DNA from: Gemmatimonadota bacterium
Lineage (GTDB): Bacteria > Gemmatimonadota > Gemmatimonadetes > Gemmatimonadales > Gemmatimonadaceae
Assembly (NCBI GenBank): GCA_016712265.1
Contig: JADJRJ010000031.1
Coordinates: 372,001 to 436,000, forward strand
Direction: 5' to 3'
Length of the DNA: 64,000 nt
Under the pieces are notes generated by a model. The model had not been told where the DNA came from. It worked only from the letters and a program-made list of their open reading frames with translations, and did not search any database. Positions 51,165 through 59,289 of the stretch are shown piece by piece. The first letter of the stretch is position 1; each line of letters opens with the position of its first letter. The translations under genes and the position numbers were made by a program.

Positions 51165-53081
51165 GTGTCCCTGTCTCACGAACATCGACGTTCTTTCTCG
51201 GATGCGGCGATGGCCGCGGTTGCGGCGGTGGGTGTGATGGCGGTGTCGGTCCTCGGTCTGTGGAGTACAGCTGAACGCACCTTCCAGACGCAGCTCCGCG
51301 AGGAACTGGAACGGTTGGCCGTGGCCCTGGCCACCACGGTCGATCCGGTCGCGCACGCCGCGATCCGGGACTCGAGCGCGATCGACTCGCCGGCTTACCA
51401 GGCGGCGATCGCGGACCTTCGCCGGGCGTATCGGGCCATGCCGGGCGTTGCGTACGTCTATACGGTTGTGCGCGACGGCTCCGAGGTGCGTTTCATCCTC
51501 GACACGGCCACCCCCGGCGATGCCGACGGCGATGGGCGCGAAGACCGCTCGCAGGTCTGGGAGAGATACGACGATCCCGACCCGGCCCTGCTGGCGGCAC
51601 TTGGCGATAGCACGCCAGGCGTGGTCGCCAGCACGGATGGGATCTACTCGGACGAGTGGGGCAGTTTCGTCAGTGTGTATGCCCCGATCCTGCGCGCCGA
51701 CGGGACGCAGGAGGGTGCGATCGGCGTGGATATTCGGGCCGGGGAATACCTCGCGGCCCAGGGTCGGCGCCAACGGGCGGCACTGTTCGGGCTCATCCCG
51801 AGTTTCCTGCTTGCGATCGCGATCAGTGTCGCTGTGTTCCGGATCCGTCGGCGCCAGTTTCGCGAGGCCCGAGACCTCACCGAAGCGCGGTCAGTCGCCG
51901 AGGCAGCGAGCCGCGCCAAGAGCGACTTTCTTGCGCACATGAGTCACGAAATCCGCACGCCCTTGACCGCGATCATGGGGTACGCGGACCTGTTGCCGGG
52001 GGCGCCGCCCTCGAGACAATCGGAATACGTGGGGACGATTCGCACCGCCGGGGAACATCTCCTGGCCGTCGTCAACGACATTCTCGATGTGTCGAAGGTC
52101 GAATCCGGCCGACTACAGGTTGAGGAGATTGCGGTCGAATTGCCCGTCTTACTGCATGATACTGTCTCGTTAATGGCGCTAAACACTCGTTCGCGAGGAA
52201 TCGGTCTTGATCTGGAGTTGTTGTCGCCGATACCGCGCCAGATCATGACGGATCCCACGCGGCTCCGGCAGATTCTCGTCAACCTCATCAGCAACGCCTC
52301 GAAATTCACGGATCGCGGTCGCGTGACGGTTCGCGTTCGCTGGAGTGAGGGAGCCACTCCGAGCCTGGACGTCGACGTCGCGGACACCGGGATCGGCATG
52401 ACGGAGGAGCAGGCGGCGAGGCTGTTTCAGCCATTCACGCAGGCCGACTCGTCGATTACGCGCAGTCATGGCGGAACGGGATTGGGGCTCGTGCTCTCCC
52501 GTCGGCTTGCCGAACAGCTCGGCGGGGGGCTCAACCTGGGACGGACGGCACCAGGCGCGGGCACGACCTTTTGTCTGACCGTGTTGGCGCCCCCGGTTCT
52601 GGGAACGAGGATGATCCAGCCGTCGGAGGTCGAGCTCCGGAGCGACGCGGTTTCCGACCTCTTTCGAGACATTTCTCTCGACGCGCGGATTCTTGTGGCC
52701 GAGGACAATCCCGTAAACCAGGTCCTCGTCCAACACCTCCTCGAGAAGGCTGGAGCCGTGGTTGTAGTGGCGGAGAACGGGGTGCTGGCCCTGGCCATGC
52801 TGGTGGCCGCGGAGGATCGCGGCGCGCCGTTCGACCTGCTCGTGACGGACGTCCAGATGCCGGAAATGGACGGCTACGAGTTGGCTCGCACCCTGCGGGA
52901 CCGAGGCAGTCGGATCCCGATTATCGCCTTGACCGCTCACGGGGCGAGTGATGAGGGGGGGCGGAGCGAGGCGGCCGGGTGCTGTGCCATCGCGGCGAAG
53001 CCGATCAACGTGCCGGTCTTTCTTGCCCTCTGTGCGGAACAGCTGCGGCGTGTGGGGGCGCCAGCTGGCGCCGAGCTGTGA
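51165..53081 (+). CDS. Hybrid sensor histidine kinase with receiver domain
   Basis: The 638-residue protein (GTG start) has TM helices at about 15-35 and 205-222 that frame a periplasmic sensor domain; this contains a Ca-loop-like GDADGDGRED. The cytoplasmic part has HisKA (DFLAHMSHEIRTPLTAIMGY, His261), HATPase (NLISNASKFTD, DTGIGM, GGTGLGLVLS) and a receiver (VAEDNPVNQ, phospho-acceptor Asp562 in VTDVQMPEMDGY, Lys in AKPIN). Signal and output are not adjacent. Codons around 52130-52200 are AT-richer than the rest. Confidence 0.93.
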   Translation: MSLSHEHRRSFSDAAMAAVAAVGVMAVSVLGLWSTAERTFQTQLREELERLAVALATTVDPVAHAAIRDSSAIDSPAYQAAIADLRRAYRAMPGVAYVYTVVRDGSEVRFILDTATPGDADGDGREDRSQVWERYDDPDPALLAALGDSTPGVVASTDGIYSDEWGSFVSVYAPILRADGTQEGAIGVDIRAGEYLAAQGRRQRAALFGLIPSFLLAIAISVAVFRIRRRQFREARDLTEARSVAEAASRAKSDFLAHMSHEIRTPLTAIMGYADLLPGAPPSRQSEYVGTIRTAGEHLLAVVNDILDVSKVESGRLQVEEIAVELPVLLHDTVSLMALNTRSRGIGLDLELLSPIPRQIMTDPTRLRQILVNLISNASKFTDRGRVTVRVRWSEGATPSLDVDVADTGIGMTEEQAARLFQPFTQADSSITRSHGGTGLGLVLSRRLAEQLGGGLNLGRTAPGAGTTFCLTVLAPPVLGTRMIQPSEVELRSDAVSDLFRDISLDARILVAEDNPVNQVLVQHLLEKAGAVVVVAENGVLALAMLVAAEDRGAPFDLLVTDVQMPEMDGYELARTLRDRGSRIPIIALTAHGASDEGGRSEAAGCCAIAAKPINVPVFLALCAEQLRRVGAPAGAEL

Positions 53082-53089
53082 GGCGAGTT

Positions 53090-53121
53090 GGGGGCCCTCG
53101 CGAACCCTGAGCCAGGCCCCC
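53090..53121. terminator. GC hairpin between convergent kinase and S9 genes
   Basis: GGGGGCC (53090-53096) and GGCCCCC (53115-53121) pair around an 18-nt loop; a run of ten C follows from 53117. It sits in the 58-bp convergent gap. Confidence 0.4.
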
Positions 53122-53139
53122 CCCCCGGGGAGGCGGCCG

Positions 53140-55128
53140 TTACGGCGTCGCGGGTCGCAGGTGTTTGTCGTACCAACCGAGGTATCGCTGCAGCCGGTCC
53201 TTCTGGAACGACGGCAGGACGATCCCGTGGTTCTGACCCGGGTAGACCACGAGTTGCGTCTCCACACCTAACGACTTGAGCGCCTGGTACATCTGCTCGC
53301 CCCCGGTGATCGGGACGTTGTCGTCGTCGCTGCCGCCCATGTAGAGGGTCGGGGTCTTGATCTTCGGGACCTGGTAGAACGGATACGAGACCTTTTCCCA
53401 GAGCTTCGGGTTCTCCCAGGGGCGACCCAACTCGGTCTCGTACTGGTAGATGTACTGGTCGGTGCCGTACATGGTGGACCATAAGGCCCCACCTGCGCCG
53501 CTGATGGCCGCCTTGAAACGGGCGTCCTGGGCGATGGCGTAGTTGGTGAGGATCCCGCCGTAGCTCCAGCCGCCGATACCGAGCCGCGCCGGATCAGCGA
53601 TTCCCCTCGCGATGGCCGCGTCCACGGCGGCATGGAGGTCCTTGACCTCCTTGTTCCCCCAATCGGCGAAGATCGCCTGCTGATGCGCCTCACCTCGTCC
53701 GGTGGAACCCCGATAGTTGACCTGCAACACGGCATATCCGTTGGCGGCGAAGTACTCGCGCTCGAACTGGAACGCGTGCTGATCCTGGGCGCCCGGTCCG
53801 CCGTGGATGCGCAGGAGGAGCGGCATCGGGCCCGGGCCGGCGTTGGCGGGGCGTGTGAGGAGGGCATTCACGACCGTCCCGTCCTTGCCGGTCGCGGTGA
53901 AGTCCTCCACGCGCGCGAGCTGGACCTCGCGGAGCCACGCTTCGTTCACTCGCGTGAGCGGCCGCAGCGTCCCGTTCTCGAAGGCGTAGAGCTCATTCGG
54001 GGAGTTCGCCATCCCCGCCAGTAGCGCGACGCGACCACCCGGGCCCTCTTCGATTTCCTGGACCACGCGGCGTCCCTCGAGCAAGCGCTCGACGCGTCCG
54101 GTGGTGACATTCACCCGCGCGAGGTGCACTGCACGATCATCCTCGAGCAGGGCGGTGATGGAGGCGCCGTCGGCACTCCAGACCATGTCGCCTAACGACC
54201 GATCGAGCGCCGGGGTGACGAGGCGTGCGGCGCCACCTACCACGGGAACCACGGCGAGTCGGTCTTGCGAGTACAGCGCGTACTTCGCCTCGCTGCCCTG
54301 CGTGTAGGCGATCCACCTTCCGTCCGGACTGAAGACCGGGGGTCCACCGTCCGGCCCGGTCCAGGTCGTGAGCTGGCGCACGGTGCCGTTGGCCCGGGCC
54401 TCCACGACAAAGAGGTCGCTGTTGTTCTCGCGGTCCGGGTCCTTGCCCCGCTCGGCGATGAAGGCGAGGAGCGTCCCATCGGGTGACCACTCCGGTGCGC
54501 CGTCGTCGTACGGTCCGCTCGTCACCTGCACCGTGGAGTCGGTGGTGAGGTCGAACACGTAGATGTGGCGTCGGCGCTCGCCAAGGTATCCCTGACCGTC
54601 GCGCTTGAAGGCGTAGCGATCCACCACCACCGGCCGTGGCTTCGTGGACGCACTATCGGGTCCCTTGAGGGCCGGGTCGGGGTCCATCGCGGTGAACGCG
54701 ATGCGCTTGCCGTCGGGCGACCAGGCGTACGCGCCGACGCCTTCCTTGTGCCTTGTAAGCTGTCGTGCTTCGCCGCCGAGTCGATCCAGCACCCAGACCT
54801 GGGACTTCGCCTTCTCACCTCGCGCGGCAACAAACGACAGGTAGCGGTTGTCCGGACTCCACTGTGGGGCTCCCTCTCCTTCGGGCGAGTGGGTGAGCTG
54901 CACGGTGCGCGTGCCGTCCCACGACGTCATGTACACGTCGGAATGGGCGCGGTCCTTGGCCGAGTCGAGTTGGGAGACCACGTAGGCCACCCACTGACCG
55001 TCCGGCGAGACCTTCGGTTCGCGGACGGTCTTGATCCGGAAGAGGTCGTCGAGGCGCAGGGGACGGGGGGCGCCCTGCGCCAAGGCAAGTGCGGGGGCGA
55101 AGGCGAGGAGGAGTGCGTGGCGTGTCAT
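53140..55128 (-). CDS. Secreted S9 family peptidase (acylaminoacyl-peptidase-like)
   Basis: The 662-residue protein starts at ATG 55128 with a signal peptide (LLLAFAPALALAQG). The propeller shows WD-like TolB blades (VSPDGQWVAYV, WSPDNRYLSFV, WSPDGKRIAFT). The hydrolase domain has Ser522 in GGWSYGG, Asp in GGSDDDNVP and His in GQNHGI. This is the S9C branch, different from the three DPP IV-like paralogues. It would cleave short peptides, perhaps with blocked N-termini, in the periplasm. Confidence 0.92.
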   Translation of the reverse strand: MTRHALLLAFAPALALAQGAPRPLRLDDLFRIKTVREPKVSPDGQWVAYVVSQLDSAKDRAHSDVYMTSWDGTRTVQLTHSPEGEGAPQWSPDNRYLSFVAARGEKAKSQVWVLDRLGGEARQLTRHKEGVGAYAWSPDGKRIAFTAMDPDPALKGPDSASTKPRPVVVDRYAFKRDGQGYLGERRRHIYVFDLTTDSTVQVTSGPYDDGAPEWSPDGTLLAFIAERGKDPDRENNSDLFVVEARANGTVRQLTTWTGPDGGPPVFSPDGRWIAYTQGSEAKYALYSQDRLAVVPVVGGAARLVTPALDRSLGDMVWSADGASITALLEDDRAVHLARVNVTTGRVERLLEGRRVVQEIEEGPGGRVALLAGMANSPNELYAFENGTLRPLTRVNEAWLREVQLARVEDFTATGKDGTVVNALLTRPANAGPGPMPLLLRIHGGPGAQDQHAFQFEREYFAANGYAVLQVNYRGSTGRGEAHQQAIFADWGNKEVKDLHAAVDAAIARGIADPARLGIGGWSYGGILTNYAIAQDARFKAAISGAGGALWSTMYGTDQYIYQYETELGRPWENPKLWEKVSYPFYQVPKIKTPTLYMGGSDDDNVPITGGEQMYQALKSLGVETQLVVYPGQNHGIVLPSFQKDRLQRYLGWYDKHLRPATP

Positions 55129-55201
55129 CCACGAAAGTTGCCCTGCCATGCTCGGCGCGGGGAGGGTGGGTCGACCGGCGCCGGTGATCCCCGGAAAGCA
55201 A

Positions 55202-55232
55202 GAGCGCCCCAGCCGGTGGGCTCGGGGCGCTC
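55202..55232 (-). terminator. Rho-independent terminator of the second LVIVD gene
   Basis: GAGCGCCCC (55202-55210) and GGGGCGCTC (55224-55232) form a 9-bp stem. On the minus strand the stem is followed by TTGCTTTCC. It lies 20 bp past the LVIVD stop. Confidence 0.75.
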
Positions 55233-55252
55233 CTGACACCACGGGAATTCGA

Positions 55253-57049
55253 TCAGCTGACCGTAGAGAGGTCCTTGATCGCGTTGGACAGCAAGCGCAT
55301 GCGGTTGGCGTCGCAGGAGCCCGCCGCCTCGCCGGACAGTTCACTCGACAGCTGGTTGAGCGTGCCCTGACGCGACGACGGGTTGGCGCGCTCGGCGTTA
55401 GCCAGTGCGCTTCGCACGGCGACGATACGCAGTGCGGAGAGGCACTTGTTCCGCTCGAGCTGGTCCACGTACGCCCGAGCGAGTGCGAAACTCGGAGGCC
55501 ATGAGATTTTCGGCTGGCCCTGCGCGTTGAACTCGGTGTAGCGCACCGTCTTCGCCGCGTCGATCTCGTTCTGCGTCACGAACTGGCTCGGCTTCATATC
55601 GAACATGTCGAGTCCGCGGGCGATTTCCGACGACACGATCGTGCCGTTGTACCAGTAGACCGACCACGAGCCGCCGCTGATCAACGTCGAGTCGCTCACC
55701 GGGCCGCGATCGTGGTACGCAATCTCGACCGGCTTGTCGGGGTTGGACCAATCGAAGATCGAGATCCCGCCCTGGTACCAACCCTGCACCATGATGTCGC
55801 GCCCGGGGATCGGGATGAGTGAGCCGTTGTGGGCCACGCAGTTCTCGACGTTGGTCTGGGGTGCAGGGATCTTGTAGTACGAGTGGAACTTCAGCTTGCG
55901 GTTCACGATCGAGAAGATCGCGTTGGCGCCCCATTCCGGCTTGTCGGTCGCGCGGCAACGCGGCGCGCTGCCACCGCCCCACTCATCGGTGAAGAGGATC
56001 TTGGAGCCGTCATTGCTGAACGTTGCCGAGTGCCAGAAGGCAAAGTTGGAGTCGGCCGCGGCGTCGATGCGGATTGGGTTCTTCACGTCGCTGATGTCGA
56101 GCAGCAGGCCATACCCACCACATGCGCCGCCGGCCAATCCGATGGACGGGTACACCGTGATGTCGTGGCATTGGGTTGGGCCACCGCCACGCATCGGGGC
56201 GGGACGCGGGGCGCGCGCCGGTTGGGTGCGCGCACGCGCTGCCATGCGGGCGGAATCCTCCGCGGTCATGATGTCGGCGTGCCGCTCCGGGGCGGTGAGT
56301 CCCTCGAAGATGCGCGCCGAGTTGACCATGCGGGCGTCCTGCGGCCGGGCGAGCGGAACCTGGATCACCTCGATGCGGAAGAGCGAGGAGTTCGGGTCGT
56401 TGTCCGGGTTGGCGTTGACGCAGCCGGGCAGTTCGCGTGGCGACCGCACCCCTGAGGAGCCCGAGATGTAGATGTAGACGTTGTCCTTGTCCTTCGGATC
56501 CTCAACGACGGTGTGCGTGTGCGAGCCACGGCAGGTCTGGACATTGCCGATGTACTTCGGGTTGGCGATGTCCGTCGCGTCAAAAATGCGCAGGCCGCGA
56601 ATGCGCTCACTGCTCACGGTGTCACGTACTCCCTGCGTGCCACAGTCCAGGCGCCCGCCCAGACCCTCGGCCGAGACGAACAGGAGGTTCTTGTAGACCG
56701 ACACGTCGCTCTGCGACGCTGGGCAGAGGTACGACTTCACCAGCGTGGGGCGGCGTGGGTTGGACATGTCCCACACATTGAAGCCGTTGTAATTCCCCTG
56801 GATCGCGTACTTGCCACTGAAGGCGAGGTCGGAGTTGGTGACCCCCTCGAAGCCCGGCGGCGACTTGGTGGTCGCCATCAGCTCGAGGTTGGAGATGGCC
56901 TCGCCGGCGTTGTAGAGGCCGGCCTTGAGGCCGACGCGCGCGTCGCGCTGGAGCGATGGGGTCGACACCACCGTGGCGCTGCGCGCGCAGGCGGCCAGGA
57001 GGAGCGCGGCACCGGCCGCGCGCGTGAACGGGAGGAGCGAGAGGGACAT
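55253..57049 (-). CDS. LVIVD-repeat beta-propeller lipoprotein (second copy)
   Basis: The 598-residue lipoprotein (lipobox LLLAAC, Cys21) is a full-length paralogue of the gene at 38808: shared blocks include CPASQSDVSVYKNLLFVS, NVQTCRGSHTHTV, ENCVAHNGSLIPIPGRD and NEIDAAKTV. The low-complexity insert is about 75 residues shorter here. It follows a DUF305 gene by 20 bp, so the pair is closer to an operon than at the first locus. Function unknown; the conserved His/Cys clusters may bind metal. Confidence 0.83.
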   Translation of the reverse strand: MSLSLLPFTRAAGAALLLAACARSATVVSTPSLQRDARVGLKAGLYNAGEAISNLELMATTKSPPGFEGVTNSDLAFSGKYAIQGNYNGFNVWDMSNPRRPTLVKSYLCPASQSDVSVYKNLLFVSAEGLGGRLDCGTQGVRDTVSSERIRGLRIFDATDIANPKYIGNVQTCRGSHTHTVVEDPKDKDNVYIYISGSSGVRSPRELPGCVNANPDNDPNSSLFRIEVIQVPLARPQDARMVNSARIFEGLTAPERHADIMTAEDSARMAARARTQPARAPRPAPMRGGGPTQCHDITVYPSIGLAGGACGGYGLLLDISDVKNPIRIDAAADSNFAFWHSATFSNDGSKILFTDEWGGGSAPRCRATDKPEWGANAIFSIVNRKLKFHSYYKIPAPQTNVENCVAHNGSLIPIPGRDIMVQGWYQGGISIFDWSNPDKPVEIAYHDRGPVSDSTLISGGSWSVYWYNGTIVSSEIARGLDMFDMKPSQFVTQNEIDAAKTVRYTEFNAQGQPKISWPPSFALARAYVDQLERNKCLSALRIVAVRSALANAERANPSSRQGTLNQLSSELSGEAAGSCDANRMRLLSNAIKDLSTVS

Positions 57050-57069
57050 GGGACCTCGGGGGAGGGGAC

Positions 57070-57690
57070 TTACTGTGGAACGGCGTGGCCGCGTGCCGCC
57101 AGCATCTGCTTCATCACGCGGATCTCGGTCGTCTGGTCGGCGACCACATCAGAGGAAAATCGAAAGACGGTCTCGTCCTGGGCGGCACCTGGTGCGCCCA
57201 GAAGCTCCTCGACCATGGTGATGGCCCCTTCGTGGTGCTTGATCATGCCCAGGAGGAAGAGCCGGTCGAATTCGGGGCCACGCGCGGCGTCGAGGGTCTT
57301 CACCTCGTCGTCATTGAGCATGCCGGGCATCATGACGTCGTGTTGCATCCCGCCGGCCATCGTCATCTTCATCGGTCCGGCTGTGGCGGCGGGCACCGGC
57401 GCGCCCTTCGAGCGCAGCCAGTTCTGCATCAGGTCGATCTCATCCGTCTGCCCGACGACGATCCGCTCGCAGAGCCGCTGCAGCTCGGCGCTCGCGCCAT
57501 GGGACGGAGCCCACCCGGCGATGAGGACGGCCTGGGCATGGTGGTGGATCATCCCGGTCATGAAGTGCACGTCGGCCTCGGTGTGCTTGAGGGCCGGGAT
57601 ACCGATCACCGCGGGGCGCGCGGTGGCGCAGGCCGTGGCCGCGAACAGGACGGCGGGGGCGAGCAGCCGGAAACGGAGGTGGAATGGCAT
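57070..57690 (-). CDS. DUF305 lipoprotein (second copy, possible copper-binding)
   Basis: The 206-residue lipoprotein (FAATAC, Cys21) has VHFMTGMIHHHAQAV (His49-51), a Met-rich loop 107-124 (MKMTMAGGMQHDVMMPGM) and GMIKHHEGAITM. It keeps the same order of helices and metal-like residues as the copy at 38018. It is the first gene of the second DUF305-LVIVD cassette and is divergent from apaG. Confidence 0.88.
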   Translation of the reverse strand: MPFHLRFRLLAPAVLFAATACATARPAVIGIPALKHTEADVHFMTGMIHHHAQAVLIAGWAPSHGASAELQRLCERIVVGQTDEIDLMQNWLRSKGAPVPAATAGPMKMTMAGGMQHDVMMPGMLNDDEVKTLDAARGPEFDRLFLLGMIKHHEGAITMVEELLGAPGAAQDETVFRFSSDVVADQTTEIRVMKQMLAARGHAVPQ

Positions 57691-57764
57691 GGCGACGGTC
57701 GTGCGGGCGGGTAACGTACCGTCTACGGATGGACGCGGTAAGTCGCTGGAGGCACCTTCCCCCC

Positions 57765-58169
57765 ATGCCTCGTCACACGCCCCTGTTCTACCGCATTACC
57801 GGGCCGATCCGGATTACCGCCCGACCGATGTGGCTTCCGGATGAGTCTGATCTACCGGCGCGCCAGTATGTGTTCGGATACCGGATCCGGATCGAGAACA
57901 CCGGAGCGCAGGGGACGCAGCTCCTCTCTCGTCGCTGGCTGATCCACGACGATGCTGGTCGTGACGAGGTGGTGGAGGGCCCGGGGGTCGTGGGGCAGCA
58001 GCCGCACCTGGAGCCAGGTGCCGTGCACGAGTACGCGTCGTACTGTGTGTTGACGTCGCCGAGCGGATGGATGGAGGGGAGCTACCACTTCGTTCATGAC
58101 GATGGGTCGGTCTTCGACGCGGCGATCCCACGGTTTGCGCTGTCGGCCGATCAGCGCGCGGGGCCCTGA
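57765..58169 (+). CDS. apaG: ApaG family protein (Co2+/Mg2+ efflux-associated)
   Basis: The 134-residue protein from ATG 57765 (GGAGG about 12 nt upstream) matches ApaG/DUF525: YVFGYRIRIENTGAQGTQLLSRRWLI, EGPGVVGQQPHLEPG and YCVLTSPSGWMEGSYHFV (all within the single fibronectin-like domain). ApaG is linked by genetics to divalent-cation homeostasis; its molecular role is unclear. It stands alone, followed by an alpha/beta hydrolase 101 bp later. Confidence 0.9.
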   Translation: MPRHTPLFYRITGPIRITARPMWLPDESDLPARQYVFGYRIRIENTGAQGTQLLSRRWLIHDDAGRDEVVEGPGVVGQQPHLEPGAVHEYASYCVLTSPSGWMEGSYHFVHDDGSVFDAAIPRFALSADQRAGP

Positions 58170-58270
58170 CCCGGCCGACGGCGGGGCGTGGGCTGCAGAT
58201 GCGCCGCAGCTATCGGGTGGATGCGCCAGCCGCGCCGTCGTATGCTTCCGCACACTTCAATCATATCCCC

Positions 58271-59239
58271 ATGGCCCGCGTCGTCATCGTTGCCCTGCTG
58301 CTGTGCGTCGGCGGGTTCGTCTACCTGCAGTCGCGGGATCCTGAATCCGCTGAACTCGACGCGGCGGCCCGCGCCGTCGGAGGCGGGTCGTTTGTGCAGC
58401 TTCCGGATGGGATGACGCACTACGACGTCAGCGGCCCCGAGGCGGGCCCTCGCGTCCTGCTCGTCCATGGGTTCTCGGTGCCCGCGTACATCTGGGACTC
58501 GACCGTGGTCGCGCTCACCGCGGCCGGGTATCGCGTGGCCCGGTATGACACGTATGGCCGGGGCTTCTCGGACCGACCGGACGTCGCCTACGACCTCGAC
58601 CTCTTTGCGCGCCAGCTGGGCGGTGTGCTCGACTCGTTAGGGTGGCGTGAGCCTGTCCACCTCGTGGGACTGTCATTCGGCGGCCCCATCACCGCCACCT
58701 TCACGCGCCGGTCGCCCGAGCGGGTGCGGACGCTCACGCTCGTCGACCCTGCCGCCGGGCCGACCGGCTTGATGCCCTGGTACCTGCGACTCCCGTGGCT
58801 GGGGGAGCGCCTCTGGCAGGCGATGGTCGTGCCGACGCTCGCCGACGGGCAGCTCAGCGACTTCGTCGAGCCGGCGAAGTGGCCGGACTGGCCGGACCGG
58901 TACCGGGTGCAGATGCAGTACCGTGGCTTCGGCCGGTCGTTGTTGCGCACGCGACTCGCGTTAGGCGGGAGCAACACCGATACGCTGTACGCGGCGGTTG
59001 GCGCAACCCAGCGTCCGGTGCACCTCATTTGGGGGACGCTGGACCAGACGGTCGCCGTCACGTGGGCCGACAGTATCCGGCGCGTGATACCCCAGGCGCA
59101 GTACCTCCCGGTCGAGGGGGCTGGGCACCTCCCGCATATGGAACGGTCGGTCCTCGTGCACGGCGCGATGCAGACGTTCTTTCGCGCGCACACGCCGGCG
59201 GACACGTTGCGGGCCGCTCCACTCGCAGTCGTAAGGTAG
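58271..59239 (+). CDS. Membrane-anchored alpha/beta hydrolase
   Basis: The 322-residue protein starts at ATG 58271 with one TM/signal helix (VVIVALLLCVGGFVYL). The fold shows VLLVHGFSVPAYIWD (oxyanion HG), GLSFGG with the nucleophile Ser, a late Asp in WGTLDQTV and His in GAGHLPH. The substrate of such hydrolases (esters, epoxides, haloalkanes) cannot be told. It ends convergently to the sarcosine dehydrogenase-like gene. Confidence 0.88.
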   Translation: MARVVIVALLLCVGGFVYLQSRDPESAELDAAARAVGGGSFVQLPDGMTHYDVSGPEAGPRVLLVHGFSVPAYIWDSTVVALTAAGYRVARYDTYGRGFSDRPDVAYDLDLFARQLGGVLDSLGWREPVHLVGLSFGGPITATFTRRSPERVRTLTLVDPAAGPTGLMPWYLRLPWLGERLWQAMVVPTLADGQLSDFVEPAKWPDWPDRYRVQMQYRGFGRSLLRTRLALGGSNTDTLYAAVGATQRPVHLIWGTLDQTVAVTWADSIRRVIPQAQYLPVEGAGHLPHMERSVLVHGAMQTFFRAHTPADTLRAAPLAVVR

Positions 59240-59289
59240 AGGCGCCCCCCACGTCGTCGCGTCTGGCCCTGCTCGGTGACCGTCGTTCG

